This document shows positions 42,100 through 50,512 of a stretch of DNA of 64,000 nt, piece after piece (position 1 is the stretch's first letter; every line of letters begins with the position of its first letter). The position numbers and the translations under genes were made by a program. This stretch comes from UBA5314 sp040217815. GTDB lineage: Bacteria; Bacillota; Syntrophomonadia; Syntrophomonadales; Syntrophomonadaceae. Where the stretch lies: contig JBEHWI010000011.1 of the NCBI GenBank assembly GCA_040217815.1, positions 1 to 64,000 on the forward strand, in the 5' to 3' direction. The notes beneath the pieces were generated by a model. That model was not told where the DNA came from. It searched no databases and saw only the letters and a program-made list of their open reading frames with translations.

Positions 42100-42400
42100 A
42101 TAATATCGTTTTTTTGTACCTGTGTGGAGCGGAGTTTAGTTAAAACCCTTGGGGGGTTATACACCTGATGTCCGCCCGGGGTTGAGCGGAGTTGAGGAGA
42201 GGTGAGTAGAGATGTTTTTTTCATTTCACGCCTTTAAGACGTAAGTGGCGTCTTTAAGCCTTCATACCTGTTTACACTTTAACCATCCAAATTATTAAGG
42301 TGGTATCGCAGGCAGTGCCTGACTCTACCGGGGCAGGTTTGATGTCTGCCGGCTTTCGCCCCCGGGGCATTGCGGCCTCTTACAACTATTACAAATCATT
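42100..42400 (+). ncRNA. T-box-like leader
   Basis: AAGGTGGTATCGCAG (42297-42311) matches the T-box sequence of tRNA-sensing leaders (AGGGTGGNACCGCG) at most positions. CTTTCGCCCCC about 45 nt later resembles the closing part of the antiterminator. A hairpin AAGACG-n7-CGTCTT and long GC-rich stems surround it. Trp T-boxes are known before trpXYZ-type importers of the kind encoded here. I could not place the specifier codon, and there is no clear T tract, so the call is tentative. Confidence 0.45.
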
Positions 42401-42415
42401 AAAGGAGAGTGTATT

Positions 42416-43390
42416 ATGAAAAAATTACTGGCATTACTGCTCGTTTTAATATTGGGAATGGCTGCCTTGAGCGGATGCTCCAACAAGACTGCCCAGACCA
42501 AAAAGGTCTACAAAATCGGCATTGTGCAACCCATGGATCATCCTTCCCTGAACCAGATCCGGGAGACCATCATAGCGGAATTAAAAGCCCAGGGAATGGG
42601 AGACAAAGTTGAAATCGTCACCAAAAACGCCAATGGCGACATGAACCTTTTACCCTCAATCATGCAGGAACTGATCAACAGCAATGTCGACATGATAGTT
42701 CCCATCGCCACCCCGGCCGCCCAGGCTGCCAAGGGCACCACCAAAACGGTGCCGATCGTGTTTTCCGCGGTAAGCAATCCGGTGGAGGCGGGCCTGGTTA
42801 CTTCGTTTGACGCAACCACCGGCAATATCACCGGTGTCTCCAACTCCATTCCCATAGAAGATATCTTCAAGCTGGCTGCTACCGTAACCCCCAATGCCAA
42901 AACTTTCGGTTTCGTGTACAACAGCAGTGAAATAAATTCCACCAGCGGCATCAAGAAAGCCAAGGAATATTGCGACAAGAACGGGATCAAATACAAGGAA
43001 GCCACCATCACCGGCACAGCAGATGTGCAGCAGGCTGCCTCTTCGCTGGTCGGCTCGATTGACGCCTTCTTCACCCCCAATGACAATACGGTTGCTTCAG
43101 CTATGGCCGTTTATGTCAAGGTAGCCACCGATGCCAAACTGCCCATTTATGCGGGCGCTGATTCAATGGTTAAAGATGGAGCCCTGGCCACCGTGGGTAT
43201 TGACTATACCAAGCTGGGCAAACAGACCGCGGCCATGATTATCCGCATCGTCAATGGCGGAACCATCAAAGACAACCATGTTGAGCAGGTTGCCGAGTAT
43301 GCCAATATGATCAATATGGGAACGGCCAACAAGCTGGGTTTAAGTATTTCCGACGAATTGAAGCAGAAGTTCGTGATTCTCGGTCAATAG
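42416..43390 (+). CDS. ABC transporter substrate-binding lipoprotein (TrpX-like)
   Basis: A 324-residue lipoprotein: signal peptide with lipobox LSGC (Cys21), then the ABC_sub_bind type-1 periplasmic fold (IGIVQPMDHPSLNQIRE, PIVFSAVSNPVEAGLV, AIYAGADSMV-like C-lobe). AAAGGAGAGTGT precedes the ATG. With the permease and ATPase that follow it forms a high-affinity importer. By family and leader type the substrate is most likely an aromatic amino acid, which is inference. Confidence 0.88.
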   Translation: MKKLLALLLVLILGMAALSGCSNKTAQTKKVYKIGIVQPMDHPSLNQIRETIIAELKAQGMGDKVEIVTKNANGDMNLLPSIMQELINSNVDMIVPIATPAAQAAKGTTKTVPIVFSAVSNPVEAGLVTSFDATTGNITGVSNSIPIEDIFKLAATVTPNAKTFGFVYNSSEINSTSGIKKAKEYCDKNGIKYKEATITGTADVQQAASSLVGSIDAFFTPNDNTVASAMAVYVKVATDAKLPIYAGADSMVKDGALATVGIDYTKLGKQTAAMIIRIVNGGTIKDNHVEQVAEYANMINMGTANKLGLSISDELKQKFVILGQ

Positions 43391-43424
43391 ATTTGGACCG
43401 GCATGACAGGGTAAGGGATATTAT

Positions 43425-44336
43425 ATGACACTTTTAATCGGTTCTATACAGCTCGGTTTGCTATACGCCGTCATGGCCCTGGGCATCTATATAACCTTTC
43501 GCATATTGAACCTGCCGGACCTGACGGTTGACGGCAGCTTCTCCCTGGGCATGGCCTGTGCGGCCGTAGCTACTATAAGCGGTCATCCCTTGCTGGCCCT
43601 GTTCATCGCCATTTTAGCCGGAGCCCTGGCCGGGCTGACCACCGGTTTGCTGCATACCAGGTTGAACATTCATCCCATACTGGCCGGGATTCTGGTTATG
43701 ACCGGCTTGTACACAGTCAACCTGGGCCTTATGGGAGGAAAAGCCAATCTTTCCGTCGTTGGCAACGATACGGCTTTTTCTATGATAGAATCGCTGTTTT
43801 CGACCCGGGGCGAGATGGGGATAACCCTTCTCGCTCTGGTCATATGCTTAACCATAATCGCCATTCTGGCCATGTTCTTTAAAACCCGGTTGGGCCTGGC
43901 TATCCGCGCCACCGGTGACAATGAGGACATGGTTCGTTCATCCTCGATAAATGCCAATTTTACTAAATGTATAGCCCTGGCTATGGGCAACGCCTGTGTC
44001 GCTCTATCAGGTGCTTTAATCTGTCAGTACCAGAATTTTTCCGATGTGGGCTCGGGAGTCGGAATGGTCATCATCGGCCTGGCCTCGGTCATTATAGGCG
44101 AAACGATATTCGGCCGGCGCTCGGTCACCATCGGCCTGTTGGCAGCGGCCTTTGGCTCCATTCTATACCGGATTATTCTGGCTTTTGCTCTGAAAATAGA
44201 TATGTTCCCTCCTTATGCCTTGAAATTGATTTCAGCCCTGATCGTAATAATTGCTCTTTCCGGGCCATCCATAAAAGCCACCCTGCAGCAGAACAAGTTC
44301 AGGAGGGAGGTAAACAGCCATTTAAGCGATAAATAG
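43425..44336 (+). CDS. ABC importer permease (TrpY-like, LivH-related)
   Basis: A 303-residue protein with about eight to nine membrane helices. Motifs of the branched-chain-type permease family include NLPDLTVDGSFSLG near the N-terminus and a GLAIRATGDNEDMVRSS coupling loop for the ATPase at about residues 160-175. It lies 34 bp after the binding-protein gene and 11 bp before the ATPase gene. Confidence 0.88.
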   Translation: MTLLIGSIQLGLLYAVMALGIYITFRILNLPDLTVDGSFSLGMACAAVATISGHPLLALFIAILAGALAGLTTGLLHTRLNIHPILAGILVMTGLYTVNLGLMGGKANLSVVGNDTAFSMIESLFSTRGEMGITLLALVICLTIIAILAMFFKTRLGLAIRATGDNEDMVRSSSINANFTKCIALAMGNACVALSGALICQYQNFSDVGSGVGMVIIGLASVIIGETIFGRRSVTIGLLAAAFGSILYRIILAFALKIDMFPPYALKLISALIVIIALSGPSIKATLQQNKFRREVNSHLSDK

Positions 44337-44347
44337 GCTGGAACAAT

Positions 44348-45139
44348 ATGCTAGATTTAATCAAGGTCAGCAAAACCTTTTATCCTGGAACAGTAAATGA
44401 AAAAAAGGCTTTGAACTCCCTAAACCTCCATCTGGATACGGGGGATTTTGTGACCATCATCGGCTCCAATGGGGCCGGGAAGTCCTCGCTGTTCAATGCC
44501 ATAGCCGGCGTATTCTTTATCGATAGCGGAGCGATCCTGCTGGAAAATCGCAATATTACCACCTTGCCGGACTACAAAAGGGCTTATGACATCGGCCGGC
44601 TCATGCAGGATCCCATGAAAGGCACCGCCCCTTCCATGACCATTGAAGAGAACCTGGCTCTGGCTTTCGGCCGCAAAGCGCATAAGAGTTTTTTTGCGCT
44701 CAACAAGAGGGATGCGGCGCACTTCCGGGAGCTTTTGGCCCGGCTGGACCTGGGTTTGGAAGACCGTATGAAAACCAGAGTGGGAAATCTGTCCGGGGGT
44801 CAAAGGCAGGCGGTTACCCTGCTGATGTGCACCATCTCCCGGCCCAAGCTCCTGCTTCTGGATGAGCACACCGCGGCGCTCGACCCGGCCACCGCGGAAA
44901 AGATATTGAAAATAACCGTGGATATAGTGAAAGAGGCTCACATCACCACCATGATGATCACCCACGATATCAAAGCTGCCCTGGCCCTGGGCAATCGAAC
45001 CATCATGATGGATGAAGGGGAGATTATTCTGGATATCAAGGGCGAGCAGCGCAGCAATATGACCATAGACGAACTGCTGGCCTATTATTATAAGGAAAGA
45101 AAGAAACAATTGACCGATGACCGGATGTTGCTGGCGTAA
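44348..45139 (+). CDS. ABC importer ATP-binding protein (TrpZ-like)
   Basis: A 263-residue ATPase: Walker A GSNGAGKSS (about 38-46), signature LSGGQRQAV, Walker B LLLLDEHTAALD. The third gene of the importer unit, it is followed by a strong terminator. The ATPase of this family energises uptake with the permease at 43425. Confidence 0.9.
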   Translation: MLDLIKVSKTFYPGTVNEKKALNSLNLHLDTGDFVTIIGSNGAGKSSLFNAIAGVFFIDSGAILLENRNITTLPDYKRAYDIGRLMQDPMKGTAPSMTIEENLALAFGRKAHKSFFALNKRDAAHFRELLARLDLGLEDRMKTRVGNLSGGQRQAVTLLMCTISRPKLLLLDEHTAALDPATAEKILKITVDIVKEAHITTMMITHDIKAALALGNRTIMMDEGEIILDIKGEQRSNMTIDELLAYYYKERKKQLTDDRMLLA

Positions 45140-45143
45140 TCGC

Positions 45144-45182
45144 AAAAAGGTTTTCGCCTGTTTTCAGGCGGGGGCCTTTTTT
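45144..45182 (+). terminator. Rho-independent terminator of the importer operon
   Basis: AAAAAGG / CCTTTT outer arms and a CGCCTG-TTTT-CAGGCG inner hairpin, with a T run. Confidence 0.85.
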
Positions 45183-45239
45183 GTTATCTATGGCAGCAGG
45201 GGATAAATAGATCAAAACAAGGTAAAGGAGCAGTTATTG

Positions 45240-45791
45240 ATGGTTTATATTGCTTTGCTCAGGGGGATCAATGTGGGCGGTAAGAATGTCATTAAAATGG
45301 CTGATTTAAAATCCACCCTGGAGGCCATGGGGCTTCTTGATGTACGAACCTATATCCAGAGCGGTAATGTGATATTCAGATCGGAAGAGGACGAGGAGTC
45401 CCTGCGCAAGCGAATGGAAGACCAGATCGAGAAGGTGTTTGGTTTTCCGGTGCCGGTTGTTTTGCGAAACGCCAGCGAGTGGGAAGAGATCATTAGAAGC
45501 TTTCCCTTTTCGGATGAAGAAGTGGCAAAGGCAGAGGCCCTTGCAAAAGTTGAGAGTGTGTACGTAGCCCTTCTGCTCCAGGCGCCTTCGCAAGCGGGCA
45601 TGGAGCAATTAGACGCCTACCGGAGCGCCACCGATGAATACCTAATTACAGGCCGGGATGTATACCTGCTGCTTCACCATAGTATCAGGCTATCCAAACT
45701 AGCCGGCAATCTTCATAAACTGGGTGTGCCATCGACAGTGCGCAATTGGAAGACCATAAAAAAGCTTGCTGAAATGGTCCAGCAAGCGTAA
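45240..45791 (+). CDS. DUF1697 family protein
   Basis: A 183-residue cytoplasmic protein of the DUF1697 family (ALLRGINVGGKNVIKMADLK, YIQSGNVIF, a late TVRNWKTIKKL). AAGGAG lies 9 bp before ATG 45240; an in-frame TTG at 45237 is the alternative. Function is unknown. Single gene. Confidence 0.88.
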   Translation: MVYIALLRGINVGGKNVIKMADLKSTLEAMGLLDVRTYIQSGNVIFRSEEDEESLRKRMEDQIEKVFGFPVPVVLRNASEWEEIIRSFPFSDEEVAKAEALAKVESVYVALLLQAPSQAGMEQLDAYRSATDEYLITGRDVYLLLHHSIRLSKLAGNLHKLGVPSTVRNWKTIKKLAEMVQQA

Positions 45792-45795
45792 AGAC

Positions 45796-45836
45796 GTGAC
45801 AAGGGGACGCCCTTGTCACGACCGTCCCCTTGTCAC
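45796..45836. repeat. GTGACAAGGGGACG palindromic repeat
   Basis: GTGACAAGGGGACG (45796-45809) and CGTCCCCTTGTCAC (45823-45836) are perfect 14-bp inverted arms around CCCTTGTCACGAC. It is a member of the GGGGAC/GTCCCC palindrome family seen elsewhere in the window. Confidence 0.75.
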
Positions 45837-45845
45837 GAAGAATAG

Positions 45846-45873
45846 AAAAGGGAGAACCGTCTCTGGTTCTCCC
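45846..45873 (-). terminator. Minus-strand terminator of the MORN fusion gene
   Basis: GGGAGAACC-n6-GGTTCTCCC (45850-45873) is followed on the minus strand by TTTT. Confidence 0.75.
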
Positions 45874-45887
45874 GCCAGACCGAGTAC

Positions 45888-47483
45888 TTATGGACCGACA
45901 TATTGATCATTTACCCATTTGCCTTGCTGCTTGGTTCTATCGGGCAATACCATTACACCTGCACCGTCTCTTACACCATTCTTAAAGTCCCCTTCATAAT
46001 AGCTATGGTCAGCCCATGTATATCGCCCCTTACCGTTTTTCTCGGAATGTTTAAATTCCCCATTGTATTCGGAACCATCGGAATAATCCATATAGCCTTT
46101 GCCTTCTCTTTCATCGTCTTTAAAATCTCCGCTGTAATTCGTACCATCTGGCCACCAATAAAAGCCTCTTCCGTTCATTTTTCCGTTTTTAAAAGTACCA
46201 CAGAAATACTCTCCGTTAGGCCATTCATAAATGCATTCCTCAACAATCTGGCTGGGGGGATAGGGCCATACGTAGATCACCGATCCTCCCCATGGGGCAT
46301 GGGAGCGGGTCGTGCTTAAGGACTGGCCGTTTTTGGCCGTATTTATGCTGGTGCTGATGTCAAGAGATAAATTCCACGGCAGTGTCACCCAGGGGCTTTT
46401 CGGGTCATCAAGCAATTTCTTTACCACAGTTTTCAGGTCAGGATTATCAGCGCCGCTCCAAAATTTGCGCCCCAGGAGGTAGTTGTCGGCTAAATCCTGC
46501 CAGGAGGTAAAAGTGGATTGCAGCAATTTGGCTGCTGACATAATTTCATTCCAGGCTTCTTGCTGGGAGAGATATCCTGCGGTATAAGACCATTCGGTTA
46601 AACACACCAATCGGCTATAGTCCCAACCTATTAGAGTTTTTGTCCCTAAGATTTCACTATTCTCTTTAACAAACATCAAATCATTCAGTAGTTGAGGGTT
46701 GTCTTGGCAGTCATCCAGCATCTTTTGATACTCTGTAGATGTTGTACCAGATAAAACCTCCAATATCTCGTTATAATAAGATCTATGCCCGTCCTTTTTA
46801 ATCCAGGCAATACTTTTCAGAGCATCTTCACGGGTTTTTATGCCCCACCCCTGGGACAACATAGATTTCACAGCAGCAGCATATTCGGGGGTGAATTGCC
46901 CTCCGCCTAAAAGGGTCAGACTCATTCCATTAGCTTCTTTTACAATTGCCGACGTAGCCAGAGCCCAAAGCTGCTGGTCGTTTTGAGCAGTTATGTTATT
47001 GGAAGTAGACCCTGTCTGGTCTGCTGAACCCTTCGCTAAACTCAAACGTACTGTCGACGACATGTAATGGGCTAAAAAATTCAGCGGTACCATGGTATAC
47101 CCGTTCATATTTTGGGCAGGTGCGTTGAGAAGATGGCATTGTTCATCCTCCAATGTTCCGTACTCACTCCCATTAGTTAGTACTATGGTACGCCCAAGAC
47201 TCTTAATTACTGTATTGGGATCATTATATTGAACTTCGAAATCGAGGGCTTGAGCGAAAGAGTTTAATGGAACCAGGACCAGTCCATTCTCAAAGATGGG
47301 CTTTTGTCCGGAAAATTGCACCGGCTGGTCATTTACCGTAACAGAGATATCGCTGCCGTTGCGGACTACGTTTATAGAGTTTAGAGTAGTCTTATCTGCG
47401 GCGTTAACCAAAAAGAGTGATGTAGAATAGAGAACGAATAAAAGACAGGTTAATCTTTTTAAATTTAATTTGTATATTTTCAT
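45888..47483 (-). CDS. Secreted fusion: stalk (copper amine oxidase N) domain, DUF1266 and C-terminal MORN repeats
   Basis: A 531-residue protein. The signal peptide is about 8-28, the stalk domain about 45-155 (DQPVQFSGQKPIFENGLVLVP, NMNGYTMVPLNFLAHYM), and the DUF1266 region about 175-350 (LWALATSAIVKEANG, GWDYSRLVCLTEWSYTAGYL). A linker follows, then about five MORN repeats (about 420-525: NGEYFCGTFKNGKMNGRG, DGTNYSGDFKDDEREGKG). MORN repeats bind lipids or proteins at membranes in other systems. GGAGG is 10 bp before the ATG. I know no characterised protein with this domain order. It is likely surface-exposed. Confidence 0.85.
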   Translation of the reverse strand: MKIYKLNLKRLTCLLFVLYSTSLFLVNAADKTTLNSINVVRNGSDISVTVNDQPVQFSGQKPIFENGLVLVPLNSFAQALDFEVQYNDPNTVIKSLGRTIVLTNGSEYGTLEDEQCHLLNAPAQNMNGYTMVPLNFLAHYMSSTVRLSLAKGSADQTGSTSNNITAQNDQQLWALATSAIVKEANGMSLTLLGGGQFTPEYAAAVKSMLSQGWGIKTREDALKSIAWIKKDGHRSYYNEILEVLSGTTSTEYQKMLDDCQDNPQLLNDLMFVKENSEILGTKTLIGWDYSRLVCLTEWSYTAGYLSQQEAWNEIMSAAKLLQSTFTSWQDLADNYLLGRKFWSGADNPDLKTVVKKLLDDPKSPWVTLPWNLSLDISTSINTAKNGQSLSTTRSHAPWGGSVIYVWPYPPSQIVEECIYEWPNGEYFCGTFKNGKMNGRGFYWWPDGTNYSGDFKDDEREGKGYMDYSDGSEYNGEFKHSEKNGKGRYTWADHSYYEGDFKNGVRDGAGVMVLPDRTKQQGKWVNDQYVGP

Positions 47484-47774
47484 GGGACTAAAGCCTCCTA
47501 TAATATGATAATTTATATTATACCATTAAATACAAGACAAGGAATAGAAAACTAAAAGAGTATTTATTTTGTATAGCTGCCTTTTGTCAGAGGTCTCCTT
47601 GTGGCTCGGTGAAAGTTCTATTCTAATAATAAAATTTGATTGGGCCAAGAACTGTTTTTCTGGGATGTGCAGGTGGGTAGAGGGCCTTGTGAAGTATCAG
47701 CAGCTTGCTGGTGATTTATCAGCTGGCAGTCTCTGATAAAAAATAATGTTGAGCCTGGGTTCGGGATTAAACAG

Positions 47775-47800
47775 TAAAAGGGGGCGCTTGTTTCGCCCCC
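47775..47800 (-). terminator. Minus-strand terminator of the small 36-aa gene
   Basis: GGGGGCG-n7-CGCCCCC (47780-47800) followed on the minus strand by TTTT. The remaining stretch 47484-47774 shows no gene. Confidence 0.8.
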
Positions 47801-47835
47801 TGGTTTTGTACGCTATGAGGTGAGATTTTAAGCAG

Positions 47836-47946
47836 CTATTTACGGGCTCCTGGTTTTGCAGTAGAAGGGTTTCGTTTATTTTTTCTAAACTGGCCTGTGT
47901 ATTCATCCCAGGGTTTATCATCTATGGCTATCCATAAGAAGCACAT
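47836..47946 (-). CDS. Small hypothetical protein (36 aa)
   Basis: AAAGGAGG sits 7 bp before the ATG and a clean terminator follows 36 bp after the stop. The peptide starts MCFLWIAIDDKPWDEYTG and ends in a basic tail (RKNKRNPSTAKPGARK). A strong ribosome site and private terminator argue for a real gene. No family is recognised. Confidence 0.55.
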   Translation of the reverse strand: MCFLWIAIDDKPWDEYTGQFRKNKRNPSTAKPGARK

Positions 47947-48022
47947 AATAATACCTCCTTTTATTATTCTTCAATATTTTCCCCTAAGAGAGGTTTATTA
48001 TGAGGCGGCTAAACCGGCTTCC

Positions 48023-48976
48023 CTAAATTTGTTCTGCTAAAACAATATGCCTGCGAATCACATCACAGGATTCACCAAACAGCTTCTGTTCTTCTACGCT
48101 TAAATGCAGTTCGACTATCTCTTCCAGGCCGTTTTTTCCGATAACAGCCGGTACTCCGGCATGCAGACCGCTTTGCCCGTATTCTCCTTCCAGCAAGGCC
48201 GATACCGGCATAACCCGGTGTTCATCATGGAAAATGGCTTTTACCATATCAGCCAGGACGGAGCCGATGCCGAATTCGGTGGAGCCTTTTCCGTTTATGA
48301 TATCCATACCTATCAGGTGGGTGCGCTCTAAAACATGAACCAAATCCAGCTTGCCGTAAGTAGCCGGCTTTTCCTCCATTAACTCCCGTAAGGGCTTGCC
48401 GCCGATACTGGCCTGAGAAAATGGAATCATGCTGGAGTCGCCGTGCTCTCCAAGGGAGAAACACTGAATGCTGCGGGCGTCTATCCCGGTTTCTTCCTGC
48501 AACACCCTTCGTAGCCGGGCAGTATCCAGTGAGGTGCTGGTGCCAAAAACCCGGTTTTGGGGCCATCCGGTATGCCTTCGCATATAATCGGCGATGACGT
48601 CGGCCGGGTTGGAAATGCAGATCAATATTCCTTCAAACCCCGAGTTTTTTAAAGGGTCAATGATCTCCTTCATTACCCGGATGGAATCACCCATGGTGTC
48701 AAGCCTGGTCTGTCCGGGTTTTCTAGGAACTCCTGCTGATAAAACAACGATCGCCGCATCCCTGCAGTCCGTATAATCACCAGTCCTTATGATGGCGGGG
48801 TGAGGCATAAAGCAGGCCGCATCGGCTATATCAGCGGCCTGCGCAGCCGCTTTTGGTTCATCTATGTCAATGAACACAATCTCACTGGCGTCTCCCCGGG
48901 TCAATAAACTAAAGGCACAGTGAGAGCCCACGTGGCCGGCGCCGATAATCACGATTTTTCTGGATTGAACCAACAT
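48023..48976 (-). CDS. ldh: L-lactate dehydrogenase (NAD-dependent LDH/MDH family)
   Basis: A 317-residue enzyme interconverting pyruvate and L-lactate. Dinucleotide-binding IIGAGHVGSH is at the N-terminus, FIDID binds the NAD ribose, the mobile loop has RKPGQTRLD, ISNPADV follows, and the proton-relay His lies in GEHGDSSM. The residue context favours lactate over malate, but the relative L-2-hydroxyacid enzymes cannot be excluded. Single gene. Confidence 0.88.
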   Translation of the reverse strand: MLVQSRKIVIIGAGHVGSHCAFSLLTRGDASEIVFIDIDEPKAAAQAADIADAACFMPHPAIIRTGDYTDCRDAAIVVLSAGVPRKPGQTRLDTMGDSIRVMKEIIDPLKNSGFEGILICISNPADVIADYMRRHTGWPQNRVFGTSTSLDTARLRRVLQEETGIDARSIQCFSLGEHGDSSMIPFSQASIGGKPLRELMEEKPATYGKLDLVHVLERTHLIGMDIINGKGSTEFGIGSVLADMVKAIFHDEHRVMPVSALLEGEYGQSGLHAGVPAVIGKNGLEEIVELHLSVEEQKLFGESCDVIRRHIVLAEQI

Positions 48977-49099
48977 AAGCCATACCTGATGTTAGAACCA
49001 GGCATTATTCACCTCTTTCAATTAAATTAGGAAACGCAATATGTTAAATTATACTATACGCCTGCCCGGGGGCGCCCCCCCTAAGATGCATGGCGGATG

Positions 49100-49705
49100 T
49101 TACAATCCGTCCGGCAAATTGCAGTAAAGAGCTGCGCAATCCGAACTCTGCTTTAAGGCATTTATGGTTTGGGCGTTGGGCTCTTTATAGATGACCGGAA
49201 AGTTCTTTTCGTTATATTCCTTCCTAATGGGGAAAGCCAGCTTTTCCTCATATATCGAAAACTGAGCATTGACGCCCTCCTTATTTCCCCGGGCATCCAG
49301 CCTTATCCAGCGCTTTAGCGTTTGCAGGTAAACCGCATTTAAGGCATGAATGCAGTAGCCGGTATCGGGCGTATCGCCCAGGGTAAGCAGCTGATAACAG
49401 AAGCCGGTGGGTATGCCCCTGCTTCTTAAAATGGCGGCCAGCAAGTTCGACTTTGCATAACAAATGCCATGCGCATGGTAAAGAACTTCCGATGCTCGGC
49501 AGGTAACCCGGGAGCTCTGAATATCAAAGGAATGGGCGATTTTGTCGCGCACGAACTCAAAGGCTGTCTGCACGGTTTCTATTTCATTTGATGGCGCAGA
49601 GAATAGCTCATTCACCTTTTCCACAATCAAAGGATGACTGTAATCAACCAGATCCAGTTCGAGCAGATAATCCTGAAGGTTATGAGATTCACATACCAAT
49701 TGCAT
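49100..49705 (-). CDS. Transglutaminase-like cysteine protease-fold protein
   Basis: A 201-residue cytoplasmic protein with the catalytic triad of the family: Cys in HGICYAKSNLLAAILRSRGIP, His in GYCIHALNAVYL and Asp in RWIRLDARGN. ATG 49705 has AGGTGG 7 bp upstream; TTG 49711 lies within reach but has worse spacing. Bacterial members may be peptidases or amide-bond enzymes; the substrate is unknown. Confidence 0.85.
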   Translation of the reverse strand: MQLVCESHNLQDYLLELDLVDYSHPLIVEKVNELFSAPSNEIETVQTAFEFVRDKIAHSFDIQSSRVTCRASEVLYHAHGICYAKSNLLAAILRSRGIPTGFCYQLLTLGDTPDTGYCIHALNAVYLQTLKRWIRLDARGNKEGVNAQFSIYEEKLAFPIRKEYNEKNFPVIYKEPNAQTINALKQSSDCAALYCNLPDGL

Positions 49706-49905
49706 ACCCAAACCACCTGCCTAAATGCATAAAAATACGTAATGATGTATAAATATAGTATCATGCTCGCAGCCATATGGCCAATACTTTTCCGCCAGGG
49801 GATTGAGTGTGGGCAGCTCAAGGAAAGAGCATCTTCCAGGCGTGGAAGATGCTCCAAATTATATGGGGACTTCTAGAAGGTTATACGGAACCTGGGGCCG
49901 GTTAT

Positions 49906-50100
49906 TCAGGCCTTTGAATTGACCAGGGGCAACTCCTTGGTGGAGGCCCGGATATTATGGTGGGGGCTCCCATCTTCTTCCTGGATTTCGCTGCTGAAAT
50001 TATACAGATGAACCTGGCCGCAGCGGGGACATTTTATCTCAGCAATTCCATGCAACAGCCCAACCAGTCTGTTGCATCTCGGGCATCGGCACTGAAACAT
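49906..50100 (-). CDS. Com-like zinc-ribbon protein
   Basis: A 64-residue protein whose first 35 residues carry CRCPRC and CPRCGQ, the four-cysteine ribbon of the Mu Com / prophage Com-like family, followed by an acidic tail. GGGGAGGAG precedes the ATG. About 136 bp upstream is a near-perfect sigma-54 promoter (50252-50236, minus strand) with two 22-bp dyads behind it, and the sigma-54 activator gene lies next door. It is therefore the predicted target of that activator. Com in phage Mu acts on mRNA; the role here is unknown. Confidence 0.75.
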   Translation of the reverse strand: MFQCRCPRCNRLVGLLHGIAEIKCPRCGQVHLYNFSSEIQEEDGSPHHNIRASTKELPLVNSKA

Positions 50101-50235
50101 AATGATACTCCTCCCCCCTATTTAGCGACACCTCCTCAGGCATCACTAAAATCTGTCTCTCTAACCTATGGATTTCACGACTGTTTGAGAATGAAGCCCT
50201 GTTTTTAAAAACCTGTAGGATTATCTATTTAATAG

Positions 50236-50252
50236 AGCAATTATCATGCCAA
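50236..50252 (-). promoter_or_regulatory. Sigma-54 (-24/-12) promoter
   Basis: On the minus strand the sequence reads TTGGCATGATAATTGCT. It matches the -24 TTGGCA and -12 TTGCT elements with GG and GC exactly 10 bp apart. It points to the Com-like gene. Confidence 0.8.
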
Positions 50253-50344
50253 CCGCACCAGGGGGATGGCTTTTTAAAATCGAGGCCTATTTTACGGCAT
50301 TTTACCGTTTGGCTTTAGACAGTATAAATAAGACTGATTAAAAA

Positions 50345-50366
50345 CTTGTTGAGACTTTGCAGCAAG
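50345..50366. promoter_or_regulatory. 22-bp dyad, candidate upstream activator site
   Basis: Half-sites CTTGTTGAGA and TTGCAGCAAG around a 2-bp centre, about 95 bp upstream of the sigma-54 promoter. Related dyads occur at 50465-50486, 52955-52976 and 53102-53123. Confidence 0.65.
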
Positions 50367-50464
50367 TTATGATGATGGTTTTTTACTACCGTCTTTTGCA
50401 AACTTAAAATTATCTTAGAAAAAAGGGGAATAGTGCCTCCCGGACAGGGTTTGTTTCATACGGT

Positions 50465-50486
50465 TTTGATGCAGTTTCTCAACAAG
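50465..50486. promoter_or_regulatory. 22-bp dyad, candidate upstream activator site
   Basis: Half-sites TTTGATGCAG and TCTCAACAAG around TT. It is about 215 bp upstream of the sigma-54 promoter and 27 bp beyond the end of the activator gene. Confidence 0.65.
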
Positions 50487-50512
50487 ATTTGGGGTTGCTT
50501 GGAGATTTGAAT

